Shown in pieces: positions 63,033-64,000 of a stretch of 64,000 bases of DNA. A model generated the notes under the pieces. That model was given only the letters and a program-made list of their open reading frames with translations, was not told the origin of the DNA and made no database searches. Position numbers and translations under genes: made by a program. The stretch is from positions 2,576,001 to 2,640,000 of the forward strand of contig JAXRKN010000044.1 of NCBI GenBank assembly GCA_038502055.1, read 5' to 3'. Numbering within the stretch: position 1 is the first letter of the stretch; each line of letters opens with the position of its first letter. Origin of the DNA: Tanytarsus gracilentus. Lineage: Eukaryota; Arthropoda; Insecta; Diptera; Chironomidae.

Positions 63033-63043
63033 GGAATTGAACC
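63033..63043 (-). repeat. B-box variant
   Basis: The minus strand reads AAA-GGTTCAATTCC-TAAAAATATG, with AGG/CCT stem. It has the same variant core as the copy at 5792. Confidence 0.6.
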
Positions 63044-64000
63044 TTTAATCTTTTAATTTTTCAAACTTAATTATTTTCATCACCTTACTTAATTGATTGA
63101 TTGACTCTCAATAAAAAGCATCTAACATTTTATGGTAATTTATGTCATGTTCACATCGGTAATTGAAGCTTTTTATAATAAAATATTTCACGACAAATCA
63201 TTAGCGTAAGGTGGCGGAAAACTTCACATTTGGTCATCACAATGTAGCTCAGAGCAAAAAGTGCAATGTCTCTTGCGTGAGTTGTTATTCAATCAAATAT
63301 GCAAAAAAAAAGTTGTTTATGCTCCTCTCGAGTTTATGGACAAAAGTATGCAAAAAGTGACTAAAAATATTCAACTTTTCAGGGTTGTTCGTCCAATAAT
63401 TATGCGGCATAACTCATGCCACCCCACGAGTTACCATCTATGTCCTCAGCTAACTGCATCCAATTCATTAGTGTTTTATTGTAAAATAAGAAAAAAATAT
63501 AAATTGATTGAGAGCTGCAACGCGAGTAAGTGAGTGAGTGCGCATACAAGCGCTGTGGAGGGCATAAATTACACAGAAAATGAGCAAAACGACAGCGCAG
63601 ATATTTATTTTATTAATTAAAATTGTGTAAAATAAAAACTTCATAATATTAACATTCCATTTATGTCAATTATTTATGATGTCAGCCATATGTTGCGCAC
63701 TGCTACTCGCTCCAGCTACCTTCACATTATATATGAAAGGTGGCATTCAAGTGCTCTCTTTACAGTATTGCCTTTTCAATTGCTCGCAGTGTTTTATTTT
63801 TTATCATTTCAACTTGAACGCGATCGTCGCTTAATAATTTGTCATAAGAATTTATGGCAGCTCTGGCATTTGTACTCGATATGATCTCATGTTAAACGTG
63901 GCCATAATTACAATTATGGAGCTGTCTCTCACTGCTGATGCTTTTTTTGAGCTCTTTATGTGTTTGCATTGCGGATTCCAGCTTCAAGTTTGCAACTATG

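Larger units (their letters stand above)
53562..64000. other. terminal intergenic stretch
   Basis: No gene is supported over the last 10.4 kb. It holds a 20-bp tandem repeat at 54106, CT and ATG microsatellites near 55731-55769, B-box copies at 56258, 59367, 61343 and 63033, and palindromic elements at 58918 and 59286. Open frames such as 56634-57017 (-) and 58666-58893 (+) are domainless. Confidence 0.45.

Overview
The window looks like nuclear DNA of a lower dipteran insect (midge, gnat or mosquito-like; inference). It is very AT-rich, introns are short (about 50-160 bp with GT/AG ends), promoters carry TATA or TCAGT initiator elements, and the recognisable proteins are insect or general metazoan. 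There are no bacterial operons, rRNA genes or CRISPR arrays.

Positions 1-2935 hold a tight block of four housekeeping genes: the 3' part of a NUFIP1-like gene (+), MED11 (-, tail to tail with NUFIP1), Nedd8 (+, head to head with MED11) and a BAP18-like chromatin subunit gene (+). The exons of MED11, Nedd8 and BAP18 can be joined in frame. Two of the promoters share a TGTCGAA motif. The BAP18-like frame has an in-frame TGA followed by 24 more acidic, family-like codons. A single Osiris-family gene (DUF1676) with a TATA promoter follows at 4226-5045.

From about 5.2 to 45.2 kb no gene can be supported. This 40-kb stretch is either intergenic or long introns of a gene whose main exons lie outside. 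It holds a 918-bp retroposon-like insertion with perfect 24-bp target-site duplications (9905-10870), an AT-rich satellite-like block (8798-9350), a 41-bp tandem repeat (18456-18585), a few candidate small exons and one possible core promoter.

Two isolated minus-strand genes follow: an F-box/LRR-like protein (45259-46771, two exons) and a secreted LRR-like protein with a coiled coil (52370-53305), whose TATA box and initiator fix its start. The remaining 10 kb hold only repeats.

The most unusual signal is dispersed over the noncoding DNA. Twelve exact copies of the 11-mer GGTTCGAATCC (the tRNA T-arm / Pol III B box), plus at least six near copies, occur on both strands. Several lie near the centre of 70-200 bp imperfect palindromes whose ends resemble TCAAGGGGTGGAAATTT. 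This suggests an undescribed short hairpin element with an internal B box, or B-box-only TFIIIC sites. A tRNA-like copy with both A-box-like and B-box sequences lies at 8142-8224.
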